Shown here piece after piece: positions 17,465 through 26,837 of a stretch of DNA of 64,000 nt. The stretch is from the NCBI GenBank assembly GCA_009731375.1, contig BJOX01000247.1, forward strand, positions 128,168-192,167. The letters run 5' to 3'. Position 1 is the stretch's first letter; every line of letters begins with the position of its first letter. The notes below the pieces were generated by a model. The model saw only the letters and a list, made by a program, of their open reading frames with translations. It ran no database searches and was not told where the DNA came from. Made by a program: the position numbers and the translations under genes. Source of the stretch: Paulinella micropora. Taxonomy: Eukaryota; Cercozoa; Imbricatea; Euglyphida.

Positions 17465-19581
17465 AAACTTCGGCAAATTTCGAGCGCCATCGCGGGATGT
17501 TCTTTGATGGCGACGTTTCACGCCATCTTAGAGGCCTCGGTATCCCTGCTCACGCGTCCCGCGACCTCCCCATGTATAACGGGGTTGCTGCTGAAACGCC
17601 TACATCACACTGGATCCGCTGGGACATGGTCAACAGAATCGACGGACGCGAACTACTGGAACGATACAAGGCACTACAAGCACAAATACTCGGAGGAGTC
17701 TTGGCAGAACATGATGGTTCTTGGGAAAGATTTAATGCTAGGGCCGGCAAGTCTATAGTCTTCCATCTGCCCCCGGACATGCGCTACAAAGGATCGGCCC
17801 AGCTGGTTAACGCCGAGAAACGCAGTCGTGCTCTGCAGGGCCGGCCGGCTTCTGACCCCCTGCTTAGGAAAGAAATCGGTAGATATTATTTAGACAGGCC
17901 TGCGGCATCGTCCCGCCCCTATCTTTTATGTGCGAGCGGAAAAGGAGACAGATTCGTTTTGGGTGCTCAACTGTTCTGGGACTACGGGTGTGACCACGCC
18001 AGAGAAGAGAAGCAGCAAAGACAGGCACTGCCGCGCGGGCCGTTCTCACCGTTCTCATCCTTGCCGGCGTCCTCGCAAGTGCCAAGGAAATCGCATGTCC
18101 ACAAGTCTACACGTCTCCTGCCCGGGCTTGCCCCGTCTCTCTACCTCGACATCCGAACCCTGGCCGAGATTTGTGGAACCAGCAAGATCGTGCTTGTGCA
18201 TTTCGAAGAGAACGGGCTAGAGGAATTCTCACCGGCGGAATTAGCACAGGTCTCGTGCTGCGATTTCAAGTTCTTTGAAACCCCAAGAACTGACCAGGCA
18301 CGAAACGAGCTGTTTGACAATTCATTTTTGTGTCTGGTGTGCATGCCGGGGCAGTATTTCCAACGCATGGTAGACGAGTTCGAAATATTCGCGTTCCGCT
18401 GTGCTGACCAAGAAAGAACAAGGCTGGCTGGTCTTGGCATAGCGAGCGGGCGCAACTTCGGGCTGGCCCTGGACATCTGGAAGCAAAGCCGGTTGTACAG
18501 GCACAAGTCCGAATTCTGTCGTATTTACGGCCAGGCCCTCTGTTGGCAAATAACCTATCCAGACGGCACAGAAAAAAAGATAAGCACTTTGAAAGCTACC
18601 CGGGGGGGCGCGCGAGACTCTTACACCAAGGCTTACAAGCGCATAGATGAAGCTTTTAAAAACAAAATACATCCGCTAGTTAATATTTGTGAGCATTTCG
18701 ATCCAGACAGAAGACGCCAGCAATACACCTTCTGGATCAACGACCAGAAGGGCTGGTATGACCACAGCGCTCGGTCAGGCACGATAGTGTCTTGCGACCA
18801 GTTTTTTTATGTAGTGTTCTGGCGCCCCTTCAACTTTGCGCTGGTCGCCAGACAGAAAATCAGATCCTCCAACAACCTCGTAATAGCGGAGTTCCCGGCA
18901 ATCCTGGACAGGACCAAAAGACCGGGAGACGCAAGCGCCCCGGACGAAGAAGAAGAGCCACGCGAAGAGGGGCAAGCAACGTCGCGGAGGCCTCGCAGGA
19001 GGCCACGAAAGGGCAAAAACGAAAAGGCCCGCAAGCAAGAGGGCGGCGTCAGCATGTCCGGCGTAGGCAGGCGCCTCGCCGAACTCTGGCCGCGCGAGCA
19101 AGACACCAGGATGTTGGGATGGGATAGCCGCGAGGAATATTTTGTGCCACACTACCGCCAGCCTAATCTCACCGGCGCACCCCACGCGGGCATCATCGGC
19201 GCCAAAAAGCCAATCCCGACCTGTCTCCTCGCTCACTGCGCGCTAGGCACCACTGCCGACAAGTACGTCAATGCCAGGATTGTGGTGGACGAGACCAACA
19301 GGTTTTACCTGCAGGCGATAGAAGGCAGAGATTTCGAGGAACATGATCTAGTGCTCGTCAATTACGAGTGGGACGCCAAGGAGACCGCTGATTTCGTTGA
19401 ACTCGAAAAAGGTTCTTTCAGGGCTGAGCTGGCGAAGGACGGTCCGATGCAAGAATTCACAACCCAACAGTTGCAAGCAATTGCCGCTTTGCCCGGGCCG
19501 GGCAGACGAGCTCTCCTGGAGCTAGAAGGTAGGATAGAGAGCAGAAAGAAGAACAATTCACGGAAACAAGAGGTTGCTTAG
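17461..19581 (+). CDS. Large unrecognised protein, possible SET-like C-terminus
   Basis: A 706-residue intact ORF ending at TAG. The first 470 residues are mixed-charge and globular in look, with scattered Cys and aromatic residues. Residues about 500-530 are a low-complexity E- then R/K-rich linker (DEEEEPREEGQATSRRPRRR). Near residue 580 onward, CLLAHCALG ... EGRDFEEHDLVLVNYEW vaguely resembles the end of a SET domain (Asn-His-Cys region followed by a GEEL-D-Y region), but key residues differ. I treat this as a hypothesis. The next gene is convergent, with one base between stops. Confidence 0.5.
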   Translation: MKTSANFERHRGMFFDGDVSRHLRGLGIPAHASRDLPMYNGVAAETPTSHWIRWDMVNRIDGRELLERYKALQAQILGGVLAEHDGSWERFNARAGKSIVFHLPPDMRYKGSAQLVNAEKRSRALQGRPASDPLLRKEIGRYYLDRPAASSRPYLLCASGKGDRFVLGAQLFWDYGCDHAREEKQQRQALPRGPFSPFSSLPASSQVPRKSHVHKSTRLLPGLAPSLYLDIRTLAEICGTSKIVLVHFEENGLEEFSPAELAQVSCCDFKFFETPRTDQARNELFDNSFLCLVCMPGQYFQRMVDEFEIFAFRCADQERTRLAGLGIASGRNFGLALDIWKQSRLYRHKSEFCRIYGQALCWQITYPDGTEKKISTLKATRGGARDSYTKAYKRIDEAFKNKIHPLVNICEHFDPDRRRQQYTFWINDQKGWYDHSARSGTIVSCDQFFYVVFWRPFNFALVARQKIRSSNNLVIAEFPAILDRTKRPGDASAPDEEEEPREEGQATSRRPRRRPRKGKNEKARKQEGGVSMSGVGRRLAELWPREQDTRMLGWDSREEYFVPHYRQPNLTGAPHAGIIGAKKPIPTCLLAHCALGTTADKYVNARIVVDETNRFYLQAIEGRDFEEHDLVLVNYEWDAKETADFVELEKGSFRAELAKDGPMQEFTTQQLQAIAALPGPGRRALLELEGRIESRKKNNSRKQEVA

Positions 19582-19582
19582 T

Positions 19583-20200
19583 TCATGCGTTGTAGACCGC
19601 GGGGTGGCGCGCCCGCCACAGTTGCGCACAGGCACGTGGCGCGTCCACGTGACACACGTACAACACGCCACCAATCGTCCGGCAGCGCACGCCCGCCTCT
19701 TGACAGGCCCTCAGGAGTTCCTGGTAGCGGGGCACCAGCTGGCCGTTGTACCAGGCAAAGCTAGCGCAGCAGGACGCAAAACTAACCGCGGTGGCCGGCA
19801 CGCTTAGCACCCGCCGCATGTCCAACAGTCTGGCGACGCAGGGCGCGGGCACTACCAGTTCGTGTTCCGCACACAATCGAAGCCGCGACTGTGGCAGCGC
19901 CGGGACCAGGCAGCGGCTGCAGAGCTTGCCAATACGCTGCACAAGCTTGCTGGCGGGGTCGGAGGGTCTTTGCAGCAAGACCCCGGCGCGGCGCTGCACT
20001 AAGTTGAGCAAGGGACTAGAGGCTACAACGTCCAATTTCCTCCGTTTGCTGGGACGTGCGGGCCGGCAATGCTCGTAAAGAAAGCTAATGAGGTTCAGAC
20101 TATCCCGGGCCGGCAGGATATCGAGCAGCAGACCCCAGATTACGCAATCAAAAGCCAGCCAGGCACCGCGGCGCACAGCTGTCTGCGAGCGGCCGCCCAT
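19583..20200 (-). CDS. Unrecognised 205-residue protein
   Basis: Starts at ATG complementary to 20198-20200 (MGGRSQTAVRRGAWLAF) and ends TGA. It has a leucine-rich N-terminal third, KR-rich segment PSKRRKL that could be a nuclear signal, and several Cys in the C-terminal half. The sequence AWLAFDCVIWGLLLDILP is weakly F-box-like in pattern, which I do not rely on. Convergent with the 706-residue gene. Confidence 0.4.
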   Translation of the reverse strand: MGGRSQTAVRRGAWLAFDCVIWGLLLDILPARDSLNLISFLYEHCRPARPSKRRKLDVVASSPLLNLVQRRAGVLLQRPSDPASKLVQRIGKLCSRCLVPALPQSRLRLCAEHELVVPAPCVARLLDMRRVLSVPATAVSFASCCASFAWYNGQLVPRYQELLRACQEAGVRCRTIGGVLYVCHVDAPRACAQLWRARHPAVYNA

Positions 20201-20344
20201 ATTTCCCCCCCTCCCTCTTTTTAAAAAAAACAAAATCTGTTGCCGTAATTATGTCGAACGAAGACGAAAAGAAGAAGCTGGGGGGAGGCGGGAGGAGAGC
20301 GGACTCACGGGACAAACTTCTCCCCCCCCCCCCCCCAAAAAAAA

Positions 20345-20810
20345 NNNNNNNNNNNNNNNNNNNNNNNNNNNNNNNNNNNNNNNNNNNNNNNNNNNNNNNN
20401 NNNNNNNNNNNNNNNNNNNNNNNNNNNNNNNNNNNNNNNNNNNNNNNNNNNNNNNNNNNNNNNNNNNNNNNNNNNNNNNNNNNNNNNNNNNNNNNNNNNN
20501 NNNNNNNNNNNNNNNNNNNNNNNNNNNNNNNNNNNNNNNNNNNNNNNNNNNNNNNNNNNNNNNNNNNNNNNNNNNNNNNNNNNNNNNNNNNNNNNNNNNN
20601 NNNNNNNNNNNNNNNNNNNNNNNNNNNNNNNNNNNNNNNNNNNNNNNNNNNNNNNNNNNNNNNNNNNNNNNNNNNNNNNNNNNNNNNNNNNNNNNNNNNN
20701 NNNNNNNNNNNNNNNNNNNNNNNNNNNNNNNNNNNNNNNNNNNNNNNNNNNNNNNNNNNNNNNNNNNNNNNNNNNNNNNNNNNNNNNNNNNNNNNNNNNN
20801 NNNNNNNNNN
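20345..20810. other. Assembly gap (466 N)
   Basis: N run preceded by a poly-C tract; it removes the 3' end of the EGF-like gene. Confidence 0.99.
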
Positions 20811-22871
20811 AAATCGCGCCGTTTGCAGCTGCAGCCCTGTTCGCCCTCCGGGCGCAGGCACCTGAACTTTTTGTCGACGGCGCACAGGCACTTGGCCTGC
20901 TTACCGTCGCTGTTGTAGTAGCAAGTAGCGGACACGTGGCAGACAGGAGCACAGACGCGTTCCTGACAGAACCTGCCGCCGAAGCCCGCCTCGCACTGGC
21001 AGGCCTGGCCGTCGGCGGCCGCGCGCATCGCGGCCTCGTACCGTTCCTCGCGCGCCGCGTGCTTGAGGTAGGCCGGGAGCTGGAAACGGTCCACGCGGTA
21101 CGAAAAACGGGCGAGGGCCGGCAGATGGTCGAAATCGTGCGCCTCCAGCGGAAAGGCGCGCGCCTGCATACACCGGCCGTTGCCGCTGCACGGCTTGCCT
21201 GTGCAGCCACGCCTGGGCCACAGGTTGCTTGACTCCAGCAGATCGGCATCGATGGTCGAGCGCCCGGCCTCCTCGTACTGCCCTAGGTACCAATTCCACA
21301 CACATTGTTTGTCGGCGGCGGTGCCGTTTTCGTAGCAACCCCCGCTCAGTGTGACGTACTCGCAGAACTGCCCGAAGTAGCCGGGGCTGCATTTGCCGCA
21401 CCTGCCCCCCCCGCTGGACTGGTTTTTAAGCCAGCACACCCCCGACGTCTCGCTGCCGGGCACGAGCAGGCTGACACGGGGCAGCTCGCAACCAAAACAC
21501 TCGCCGCGCTCCACGATAGCGCTAGCCGCCCGCCTGCACTCGTCCGTCGGGCTGTGGAAGCAGCCCCCGGGCGGTATGTTGCAGCTGGCGGGCTGGCCGT
21601 AGGGCGAGCTGGTCCAGCCGTTGCTGACAAAACCCGCGGACGGTTGCGCCACGCAGTAGCGCGGGTCCCCCTGCTCGTACAAGTAGCAGCTTTTTCTGGC
21701 ACCCCCCGTGAGTGAATATTCGCCGCAGCGGCACGTCGCGGCCCTCTCGTCCGCGCGGAAGTCCGCTACACAGACGCCGCGCCCGCTGCAGTCCTCGCCG
21801 CTGCCGTAAGAGAGCTTGGACTTGCACACGCCGCGCCCGTCGATGTCGCACGCGTCCTGTTGCAGCACGCGCGCCACCCTGGGCTCGCCGGCGGCATCGT
21901 ACACCAGCGTCGTGGGGTCCGTGTTCGGCTTGACCCGGAAGCCGCTGTTGCACTGGCAGCGGCCGTTGCTGCCGCAGATGCCCCGGTCCCAGCCGCAGGG
22001 CGCGACCGTCGCGTCGCGCGGCGCGACGGCGGTGTCGGGCACGGACCACGACACCGTAGACCGTGCGTACCAGTCGTAGTCGTACGGCACGGGCTGCGGG
22101 CAGCGCGGCTCGAAACAGCCCTGCCAGCGCCCGTCCACCAGCACCGGCTCGTTGCGCTACAGCGGGAAGGACAGCGACGAGCAGTTGCCGCCGCCCGCAC
22201 TCCAACGAGTAGCGCCGTGCGAGAACGCATCAATCGCTACCCAGTTGCGCCAGTTCCAGTACACCGCAAACTGCCAGGGCCACGTCATGGACAGCGTTTC
22301 GCAGCGAGAGGGCAGCGGCTCGTGGCCCGTCAGGTCCACTTTCTCTCCCCACGGCGCGTCATACTCGCACCTGCCAGCGACGCCGGCACTTGAGAACGCG
22401 CCGCCGGACCAGGCCGGCACGAAGTAGCGCAGCAGCGTGTGCGACCGCGCCTCGGCTACCGCCACGGCGTGGTCGCCCACCCTAAAACGGTCCGCCTCCG
22501 AGCTGTGCAAACGCCCCGCCCGCAGGTCGTCCTGCGCCTGGGCCAGCAGCGCCAGCTCCGCCGCCGACCCCGGCCACGCGCCGCCGGAAACGCAGGCCCC
22601 GCGGCCCGCGCCGCAGCCCTCCGGCAGCGCCACCGGTGCCGTAACGGCCTCGGTAGCGTGGCCGGCGCGGCGGGCCTCGAAGATATTTCTGAGCACGAGG
22701 GCGTCGCGCACTACCACCCGCACGAGGTCCACGCGGAGCAGCGCTCGCTGGATGAGCAACAGTTGATCCTGTGTAACGCCCTTGTGATCTTGCAAGGAAA
22801 AGAACCTGCCGTTCGCAGATTCGCTGAGCCACTGGCTGGGCCCCTCTTTCCGTGGCCTCCTCACGCCCCCC
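20811..22871 (-). pseudogene. EGF-like, cysteine-rich surface protein with one TAG
   Basis: One minus-strand frame runs from the gap at 22872 to the gap at 20810, interrupted only by TAG at 22157-22159 (FPL-stop-RNEPVLVDGRW). The downstream part is rich in EGF-type motifs: CGSNGRCQCNSGF, CSGRGVCV, CSGNGRCM, CQCEAGFGGRFCQ and CGKCSPGYFGQFC. This pattern is typical of extracellular adhesion proteins. Both ends are lost in gaps, so signal peptide and membrane anchor cannot be judged. The single stop in almost 690 codons suggests a recent nonsense change or a base error; CAG to TAG is the simplest path. Confidence 0.65.
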
Positions 22872-22963
22872 NNNNNNNNNNNNNNNNNNNNNNNNNNNNN
22901 NNNNNNNNNNNNNNNNNNNNNNNNNNNNNNNNNNNNNNNNNNNNNNNNNNNNNNNNNNNNNNN
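22872..22963. other. Assembly gap (92 N)
   Basis: N run followed by 23 C (22964-22986); it removes the 5' end of the EGF-like gene. Confidence 0.99.
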
Positions 22964-23021
22964 CCCCCCCCCCCCCCCCCCCCCCCGAGAGTTTCTGCGC
23001 GCGCTGACGTTTGTTCTTGAC

Positions 23022-23969
23022 TTAGAAATGTACGGGCCAGCGCAGACATTCTATACACCAGGGCGCGAGCTCGTGCGTGTACCAGCGTTCGCGGCCGCTG
23101 TCGAGCCCGCTCCAGTCCGCCTCGCAGTACCCAGGCCACTGCGCGCGCAGCCCGCACAGGCTGCCGCCCTTGCGCACTAACGCCACACGCACGTACGAGG
23201 CGGGCGACACACCTGCAACCTTGGCCAGCGCTGCCGTATCGCGCCCGTCGGCTACCGTCGCCTCGATCAGCCGGCTGTCGTCGTCGCGTACCCAGTTCAG
23301 CGCGTGCTCGGCTCCCGCACAGCGGTACAGCCGCAGCCACAGCCGCACGCGGCCGCGGTCTATTGCGGCGCGGTCCAGGAACAACGGGATTTCCTGCACG
23401 GGCTGCGCCCCGCGCGGGACCAGGCGCAGCGAGAGTTGGTCGCCAACCATGGCCTGCGACAGGCGCAGCGCGTCGGCCACACGCCGCGCTTGCGCGGCGA
23501 CTGTCTTGCGGTGCACGGCGCGCGTGGTCTCTTCAAACAGCTTTCGCAGGCATTTGGGGGCGTGGGGCGCCGCGCGGCCCCAGCACCGCCGCACAAACAG
23601 CCATTGCTCGGCGCTGGTCTTGTGGCTGGCGTACTCGACAGGATCGGCGCCTAGCTCTAATAGCAGGTCCGCGAGCAGCTGCCCCCGCGCCCACGCGATC
23701 TTCCGGCCCTTGGTGCACACGCTCCGGATGCCGTGCGGGTTCTTGTGGAACACGCACCACAGCATCGCCAGCTCAGTCCCGGGGCAGTGCTGCCAGCCCT
23801 CGGCCAGCACGTCGTCTACTGTCTGCGTTAGCGACCGTGGGGTGCAGATGAGCCTTTGCAGCAGCGCCTTGCGTGCACCGTCGTCTAGCGCGAAACGAGA
23901 TAGAGCGCTGTTGCCAGGCGCCGCTGTACCGTCCCAGTTGACACGGCAGGGCTCGGGCAAGCCCTGCAT
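23022..23969 (-). CDS. Unrecognised 315-residue protein
   Basis: Intact G+C-rich ORF from ATG 23969 (MQGLPEPCRVNWDG) to a stop at 23022. It is globular in composition with regular hydrophobic spacing, many Arg and Trp, and no transmembrane segment. No catalytic motif is recognised. It is divergent from the AlkB-like gene, sharing a spacer of about 500 bases. Confidence 0.45.
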   Translation of the reverse strand: MQGLPEPCRVNWDGTAAPGNSALSRFALDDGARKALLQRLICTPRSLTQTVDDVLAEGWQHCPGTELAMLWCVFHKNPHGIRSVCTKGRKIAWARGQLLADLLLELGADPVEYASHKTSAEQWLFVRRCWGRAAPHAPKCLRKLFEETTRAVHRKTVAAQARRVADALRLSQAMVGDQLSLRLVPRGAQPVQEIPLFLDRAAIDRGRVRLWLRLYRCAGAEHALNWVRDDDSRLIEATVADGRDTAALAKVAGVSPASYVRVALVRKGGSLCGLRAQWPGYCEADWSGLDSGRERWYTHELAPWCIECLRWPVHF

Positions 23970-24476
23970 TCGCTACTCTCTTTTTTTTGTTGGTCTTGTG
24001 GTTGTTCGCAGCGCCCGTGCGAAAGGTGACAGAAGGACACCGAAAAAAAACCAAATGGCGGTCGCGAAGAAGTTGGGGACAACCAACCCCCCGAGAAATG
24101 GTACTAGTGCTAGCAAGAAACGGGGAAGGGGGGGGGGCCTTTGTACGGGAACAGTACGCAAGGGATGGGAAAGGGGGAGGGGAATAAGATCTCGTGAACA
24201 ACCAGAAAGAGAGAGAGAGAAAACGGGAGGGGGGGGGGGCCGACGGCACGCTCCCGGCCAGTGTGGGGGGGGGCCGCAGGAAAAAAAGAGAAAAACCGAC
24301 GCCAGAGGGGAGGCAGGGGGGGGGGGCCGGCCCCCCCTTTTAAGCTCTTTTTTTTAGATGTAGGACCATTGCGAACTTTCCTCTCGGGAAACCTTTTCTC
24401 CCGCCGGTTCGTCTGCGGTTGTGGCACACAAAAAAAACCTGGAGCTAAAAAAAAGACTTTCCTTTTCTTCTTTCTC
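23970..24476. other. G-tract-rich divergent spacer
   Basis: Contains many runs of 7-12 G alternating with A-rich stretches, and the 15-base sequence GTGCTAGCAAGAAAC (24107-24121). No gene is supported. Its position between two divergent genes suggests a promoter region; that is inference. Confidence 0.4.
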
Positions 24477-25622
24477 ATGTTCCGCACCCTGACCGTGTCG
24501 TTCGAGCCCTGCGCGCCCCCCTCCGGCTTTTTCACGGGCGAAACTATACGCGCGATTGCGGCCAGGGCCTGGCTGCTGAGGTGGCAGACGTACTTGCTCG
24601 ACCTGGCAGAGCTAGGGCTGGAGCCCGGCGATCGGCCGCCCGAAGGCGACGCCTGCGTGCTGTTGATTAGGCGTGGCGTGTGGCGTTTCATGGAATTGGG
24701 GTCCATGGCCTTAGGCCTGCCTTTACCAGCGGGCGCTAGCAGCCTGCTACAAGACGAGTTGCTGGCGCTGGAGTGGCCCGCCCCGGTGCGCGGCGGCTGC
24801 CCCCTCAAGAACTGCCAGACCCTGGCCTTCGGCCTGGCCGACGGCGCCGTGCCGCTCGGGCGGCTGCCGCTGCTGGCCCGGCTGAAGCGCGGGGTAGAGG
24901 GGCTGATCCCGGAGGCGCGCGACTGCCCCGCATTTGGCAACCTGTACTCGAACAACCGCCGCCAAGGCATCTCGCCGCACGGCCACGACGGCCTGGCCGG
25001 CGTGATCGGCGCGAGGCTCGGCGCCGCCATGGGCCTGCACTGGCACTGGTACTTTGGCGCGCACCCCGCAGGCAGAGAGGTGAGCATCCAGCTGGACCAC
25101 GGCGACGTGTACCTCATGTCGGCCGTCAGCGCGGGGGCCGGCTGGCGCGGCAGGTCGGCCCTGGCGCTCCGCCACGCAGCGGGCTCCGTGGGTTACGCGC
25201 GGTTCCTGCCCCCCCGCCCCAAGAAAAGAAAGCGACGGCCCGACAGCCCACCGACGGCCTTGTGCCCTCCCCCGCCGCCGCCACTGGAGCTGCCGCTGCC
25301 GCCGCTGGTGCCGCTGGCGCTGCCGCCGGAGCTGCCGCCCGACTTTGTGCTGCATCCCCGCCGCTGGACCTGCCGCCGCTGGAGCCGCCGTCACCGCCCT
25401 CGCTCCAGTGACAGCTCCCGAAAAAAAATTGTCACTGCCTCATTCCCCGGACAGCCCCGCCCAAAAAAGCCACCGTCTATTTTTGTTTTTTTTTTCTTCT
25501 TGGTAGGCGTGCCTTTTTTTCTGTACAGAGATATAGGCAAGAGCGCCAAAAACTACGCAATTGGACCGACATTGTTGAGGGAACGCTGGCGGGGTGGGGA
25601 TTTTTTTTCTTCTTTTTTTTGA
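24477..25622 (+). CDS. AlkB-like 2-oxoglutarate/Fe(II) oxygenase
   Basis: Starts at ATG 24477. The central part matches a viral AlkB-like family pattern: FGNLYSNNRRQGI, then HGHDGLAGVIGARLG at about residues 168-182, then HGDVYLMS and RHAAG with His233. AlkB-type enzymes oxidatively remove alkyl groups from nucleic acids using iron and 2-oxoglutarate. In relatives I recall, the iron-binding motif is HxD; here the third position is His (HGH) and Asp follows, so activity is uncertain. After about 25240 the protein is proline-rich. A frameshift near 25350 would end it at the TGA at 25409-25411; otherwise it runs on through unlikely sequence to 25622. Confidence 0.6.
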   Translation: MFRTLTVSFEPCAPPSGFFTGETIRAIAARAWLLRWQTYLLDLAELGLEPGDRPPEGDACVLLIRRGVWRFMELGSMALGLPLPAGASSLLQDELLALEWPAPVRGGCPLKNCQTLAFGLADGAVPLGRLPLLARLKRGVEGLIPEARDCPAFGNLYSNNRRQGISPHGHDGLAGVIGARLGAAMGLHWHWYFGAHPAGREVSIQLDHGDVYLMSAVSAGAGWRGRSALALRHAAGSVGYARFLPPRPKKRKRRPDSPPTALCPPPPPPLELPLPPLVPLALPPELPPDFVLHPRRWTCRRWSRRHRPRSSDSSRKKIVTASFPGQPRPKKPPSIFVFFFFLVGVPFFLYRDIGKSAKNYAIGPTLLRERWRGGDFFSSFF

Positions 25623-25703
25623 ACATCAGATATCTTGGCTTTTTTCTGGTAGATTAATATTAAGTAAAAAGAAATACACCCGGCGCACAAGGAGGTCTAT
25701 TCA

Positions 25704-26741
25704 ATGACCTCTGTCACTGTAGCTTTCTACGAAGTGAATGACAAAGGATCTTTGGTGGAATCTAGGATCGAAGGCAAGGTTAACCTGGGAAATTGGGATG
25801 GCTTCAATAACCTGCGAATTGCCGTCCTGATTGCTCTGAAAATTCCTTTAAACACGCCGTTATGGCCTTCCAGGCAGGGAGTGGCTGTTAAACCTGTCAA
25901 CGAAGAAGAAATAAAAAGCGAAATAAAAAATGGCGATCTTCGGTTAAGGGCAGAAAGCTACGAGGCAGAAAGCTACGAGGCAGATGAGCCAAGATTTGGA
26001 GATGAGGTGAAATTGAAAACGACCATGCACAAATGGTATAACAAGCTGGGCAAGCCAGTGCAACGAAAGGGAAGTGCTTGCATTTCGCTGACTGTCGCAA
26101 CCGACGACGAAGAGACCTGGTACCCAGAATACGATCCACTGGTCAAATTGGTAAACCAGGAGGGCCGCACATTGAGCAGAGCTTTCACACAGGACGACAT
26201 CACCGACGCAGTGAAGCAGCCCTTAGCAGAAGCGTTATTTGCGCTATTGAACGAAAGCCCGCAGTACCTTGTTGGCCGTGTAAAGCAAGCGCGTACACTA
26301 GACGAGATGTTGACAAACGCAATATATGGCAGGCTGCCTTTGTTTGGGCGTTACTACCCCAATACGATAATAGCTACGCTGAACGAGTTCCTAAAGAGTT
26401 CAAGCGTTTTTTTGCCTGCCGACTGGCGAAAAGCGTTGTCCGCGGTCATAACCCCCGTCGATCTAGAACGCGCTTGCTACCAAGTGGGTTATTACGGAAC
26501 GCGCCAGCTGATCGCGAAACTGCAAGGCTGGAGAATGACGCCTGAGGTTGTGGAGCTGACTGACAAGCTGAATTCGGTACTTTGGACCATGACGAGAAAC
26601 GAGCCCGATCGAGAGCGACGCAGAATGACCAAAAGAGTGCTAACAAGATTTGTTGGCACAGGTGTTCCACAAGAAGGAGTGGAAGAATTTTTGGGGAGCA
26701 CAGGTCACACAGCTTGCGCCGGGTGTGGCTGCCCAAAGTAA
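25704..26741 (+). CDS. Unrecognised 345-residue protein
   Basis: Intact ORF from ATG 25704, preceded by AAGGAGG. Its G+C is clearly lower than the flanking genes. A duplicated AESYE element lies near residue 84, and the C-terminus ends HTACAGCGCPK, a small Cys cluster. No domain is recognised. It precedes the palindromic repeat array and is transcribed toward it. Confidence 0.5.
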   Translation: MTSVTVAFYEVNDKGSLVESRIEGKVNLGNWDGFNNLRIAVLIALKIPLNTPLWPSRQGVAVKPVNEEEIKSEIKNGDLRLRAESYEAESYEADEPRFGDEVKLKTTMHKWYNKLGKPVQRKGSACISLTVATDDEETWYPEYDPLVKLVNQEGRTLSRAFTQDDITDAVKQPLAEALFALLNESPQYLVGRVKQARTLDEMLTNAIYGRLPLFGRYYPNTIIATLNEFLKSSSVFLPADWRKALSAVITPVDLERACYQVGYYGTRQLIAKLQGWRMTPEVVELTDKLNSVLWTMTRNEPDRERRRMTKRVLTRFVGTGVPQEGVEEFLGSTGHTACAGCGCPK

Positions 26742-26837
26742 AAAAGAAACACATGCAAAATCAGACCTACAAAACGACAGAGTCTACAAAAGAATTAAAA
26801 GAACTTTGATTTTGGATGAAGTCTTTGGTATTTAGCT

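Noticed and set aside
19583-20200. F-box protein
   Set aside because: Only a loose leucine pattern; the conserved F-box residues are not clear.
2784-22159. Reassigned genetic code with TAA/TAG read as Gln
   Set aside because: TAA and TAG also end several genes at sensible places (2541, 10134, 19581, 44406), where read-through would overlap opposing genes. Isolated mutations or errors are simpler.
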